DNA of 64,000 nucleotides, from the NCBI GenBank assembly GCA_003222155.1, contig QHUU01000055.1:1-64000 (forward strand), given 5' to 3'. Under the pieces are notes generated by a model that saw nothing but the letters and a program-made list of their open reading frames with translations, did no database searches and was not told the origin of the DNA. The position numbers and the translations under genes are program-made. This stretch comes from Gemmatimonadota bacterium (GTDB lineage: Bacteria > Gemmatimonadota > Gemmatimonadetes > Gemmatimonadales > GWC2-71-9). Below are positions 62,928 to 64,000 of the stretch, piece by piece. Position 1 is the stretch's first letter. Each line of letters begins with the position of its first letter.

Positions 62928-64000
62928 TCAGCGAGAAACCGTGCTCCCTCTGTTCTCGAACAGCAGGATCGGATCCACCGCGGTTGCCGACGCCGGGCCA
63001 CGGAATCTCCGCTGAATCCGGGCGATGTCTTTCAGGTCCATGGCGCCAATGAGCACATCCGGCCATCCGTCCCGGTTGAGATCGGCCGTGGCCATCACAT
63101 TCCACTGATTGCCGCGGGCGATGGAAAATGCGTAGGGCTTGAACTGATAGCGACCGACATTCTCGAAGTACATGATGCCGCGTTCGGGATGTCGGGCGGA
63201 GTCGGCGAAATTGCTCGTGGTCACGATGTCGAGGTCGCCATCCTTGTCGAAATCGGCGACGACGGCCTGGGCTGCTCCGTAGATGGGGAAAAAGTAGCGC
63301 TCCGTAAAATTGTTGCGACCGCCGTTTTCCAGGATCCGGATACCATGGTAGGGCTTGAGCACGCGCGAATAATCGAAGTTGTCGCCGTTCACGTACAGGA
63401 TGTCCGGTTTTCCGTCACCGTTGAAATCCCGCATGGTGAAGTACATCGAGCCATAGATCGGGGGGAAGCGGGCCAATACCTTACGCGCTCCCGAGAAATC
63501 GCCCGTCCCGTCATTGGCGAACAACACGATTCGCTCGTCACCCTGCGCGAACAACGCCACGATATCCGGAAAGCCGTCCCCCGTGAGGTCGAGGACTTCG
63601 AACCGTATCGCGCCAGGTGTGGCATCGAGCACGTGGCGCCGATACGTCCCGCCATCCTCGCGATAGAGCGCCAGACGCCCGCGGTTGTTGCCGAATTCGC
63701 AGATCACATAGTCCTTGCGGCCATGACCGGTAAAGTCGACGTCCCGTACGAACACCGGCCGGAACAGCGAGTCGATCAGGATCTTGGCGAAATGGAGCGA
63801 GCCGTCGCGCGCAACACCGTACTGCGCGAGCGCTCCCTTGGGCTCGTCGTTGGGCTCGAGCCTGCCCGATTCGAGCACCAGAAGACGGTCCTTTTCGGAA
63901 ATCACGTCCGTCGGCGGGCTCGAGAGCGTCAGCGACGCCTTCAGATGGCGGTCGAAGTCGAAAACCCGCAAGGTGTTGCTCGCGGCCTCGCCGACGAAAA
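62928..64000 (-). CDS. FG-GAP/VCBS repeat protein (5' partial)
   Basis: The gene runs off the window edge, so its start is missing; about 357 residues are visible. Repeats of the integrin-like beta-propeller type occur: DVDFTGHGRKDYVICEFGNN, DLTGDGFPDIVALFAQGD, DFNGDGKPDILYVNGDN, DFDKDGDLDIVTTSNFAD and DLNRDGWPDVLIGAMD. Each has a D-x-[DN]-x-D-G calcium loop. Such proteins are usually exported. The missing N-terminal part may hold a signal peptide and a cytochrome or other domain. The stop lies 79 bp before the debranching-like gene start on the same strand. Confidence 0.85.
   Translation of the reverse strand, partial: FVGEAASNTLRVFDFDRHLKASLTLSSPPTDVISEKDRLLVLESGRLEPNDEPKGALAQYGVARDGSLHFAKILIDSLFRPVFVRDVDFTGHGRKDYVICEFGNNRGRLALYREDGGTYRRHVLDATPGAIRFEVLDLTGDGFPDIVALFAQGDERIVLFANDGTGDFSGARKVLARFPPIYGSMYFTMRDFNGDGKPDILYVNGDNFDYSRVLKPYHGIRILENGGRNNFTERYFFPIYGAAQAVVADFDKDGDLDIVTTSNFADSARHPERGIMYFENVGRYQFKPYAFSIARGNQWNVMATADLNRDGWPDVLIGAMDLKDIARIQRRFRGPASATAVDPILLFENRGSTVSR

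Overview
The window is GC-rich, tightly packed bacterial chromosome with no rRNA, tRNA, CRISPR array, insertion sequence or phage gene that I can see. The gene set suggests a soil or sediment member of Gemmatimonadota or a similar phylum: Ser/Thr kinase-TPR fusions, DUF5916 barrels, CocE hydrolases, DUF445, di-heme cytochrome lipoproteins and a putative PPi-type phosphofructokinase. That placement is an inference from gene content only. Genes are so tightly packed that all nine convergent gene pairs overlap or sit within 10 bp of each other. No stretch over 300 bases lacks a gene, provided the weak small ORF at 35771-36040 is real.

Layout. 1-5530: central and sugar-acid metabolism (phosphofructokinase, Gfo/Idh/MocA oxidoreductase, GntP permease, YjhG-type dehydratase). 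5466-7350: a secreted alpha/beta hydrolase and a DUF5996 protein. 7537-10619: a cNMP-binding/thioredoxin-reductase-like fusion, a UBP-type zinc finger, a small protein and an outer-membrane protein. 10733-12924: a NarL-type two-component system. 13096-18574: a run of flavin monooxygenase, fatty-acid desaturase, a nitrate/sulfonate-type ABC importer and an NrtS-like nitrate carrier. 18698-27201: VOC protein, di-heme cytochrome, MFS and PQQ-propeller genes, ankyrin protein, the infA cluster and a DsbA-like protein. 27203-34102: Ser/Thr kinase, dienelactone hydrolase, pirin, Dps, DoxX and a CocE hydrolase. 34113-44581: diguanylate cyclase, outer-membrane and di-heme cytochrome genes, DUF445, an esterase-like protein and a MarR-GNAT regulator. 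44662-52325: ABC exporter, AI-2E transporter, BlaI/BlaR1-like pair and DUF5916. 52487-62849: a trehalose/glucan cluster (membrane-anchored OtsA, OtsB, GH15, periplasmic trehalase, sodium symporter, debranching-like protein). 62928-64000: a partial FG-GAP repeat protein.

The strongest candidate for something undescribed is at 15652-16827. The substrate-binding protein of the ABC importer is interrupted by one in-frame UGA. It falls exactly where, as I recall the family, homologues carry a conserved cysteine (LPVTC motif). The reading frame is intact on both sides, and a hairpin compatible with the bacterial SECIS model follows the UGA at the right distance. This is either a selenocysteine-containing nitrate/sulfonate-type binding protein or a very recent nonsense change.

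Other features worth attention: a BlaR1-like metalloprotease whose sensor half is replaced by HEAT-like repeats; a trehalose-6-phosphate synthase fused to a two-TM sensor-like module; GGAGGTT arrays bracketing the symporter gene; five CTGTAA repeats spaced 11-9-9-11; and a perfect MarR operator palindrome in front of an ABC exporter.
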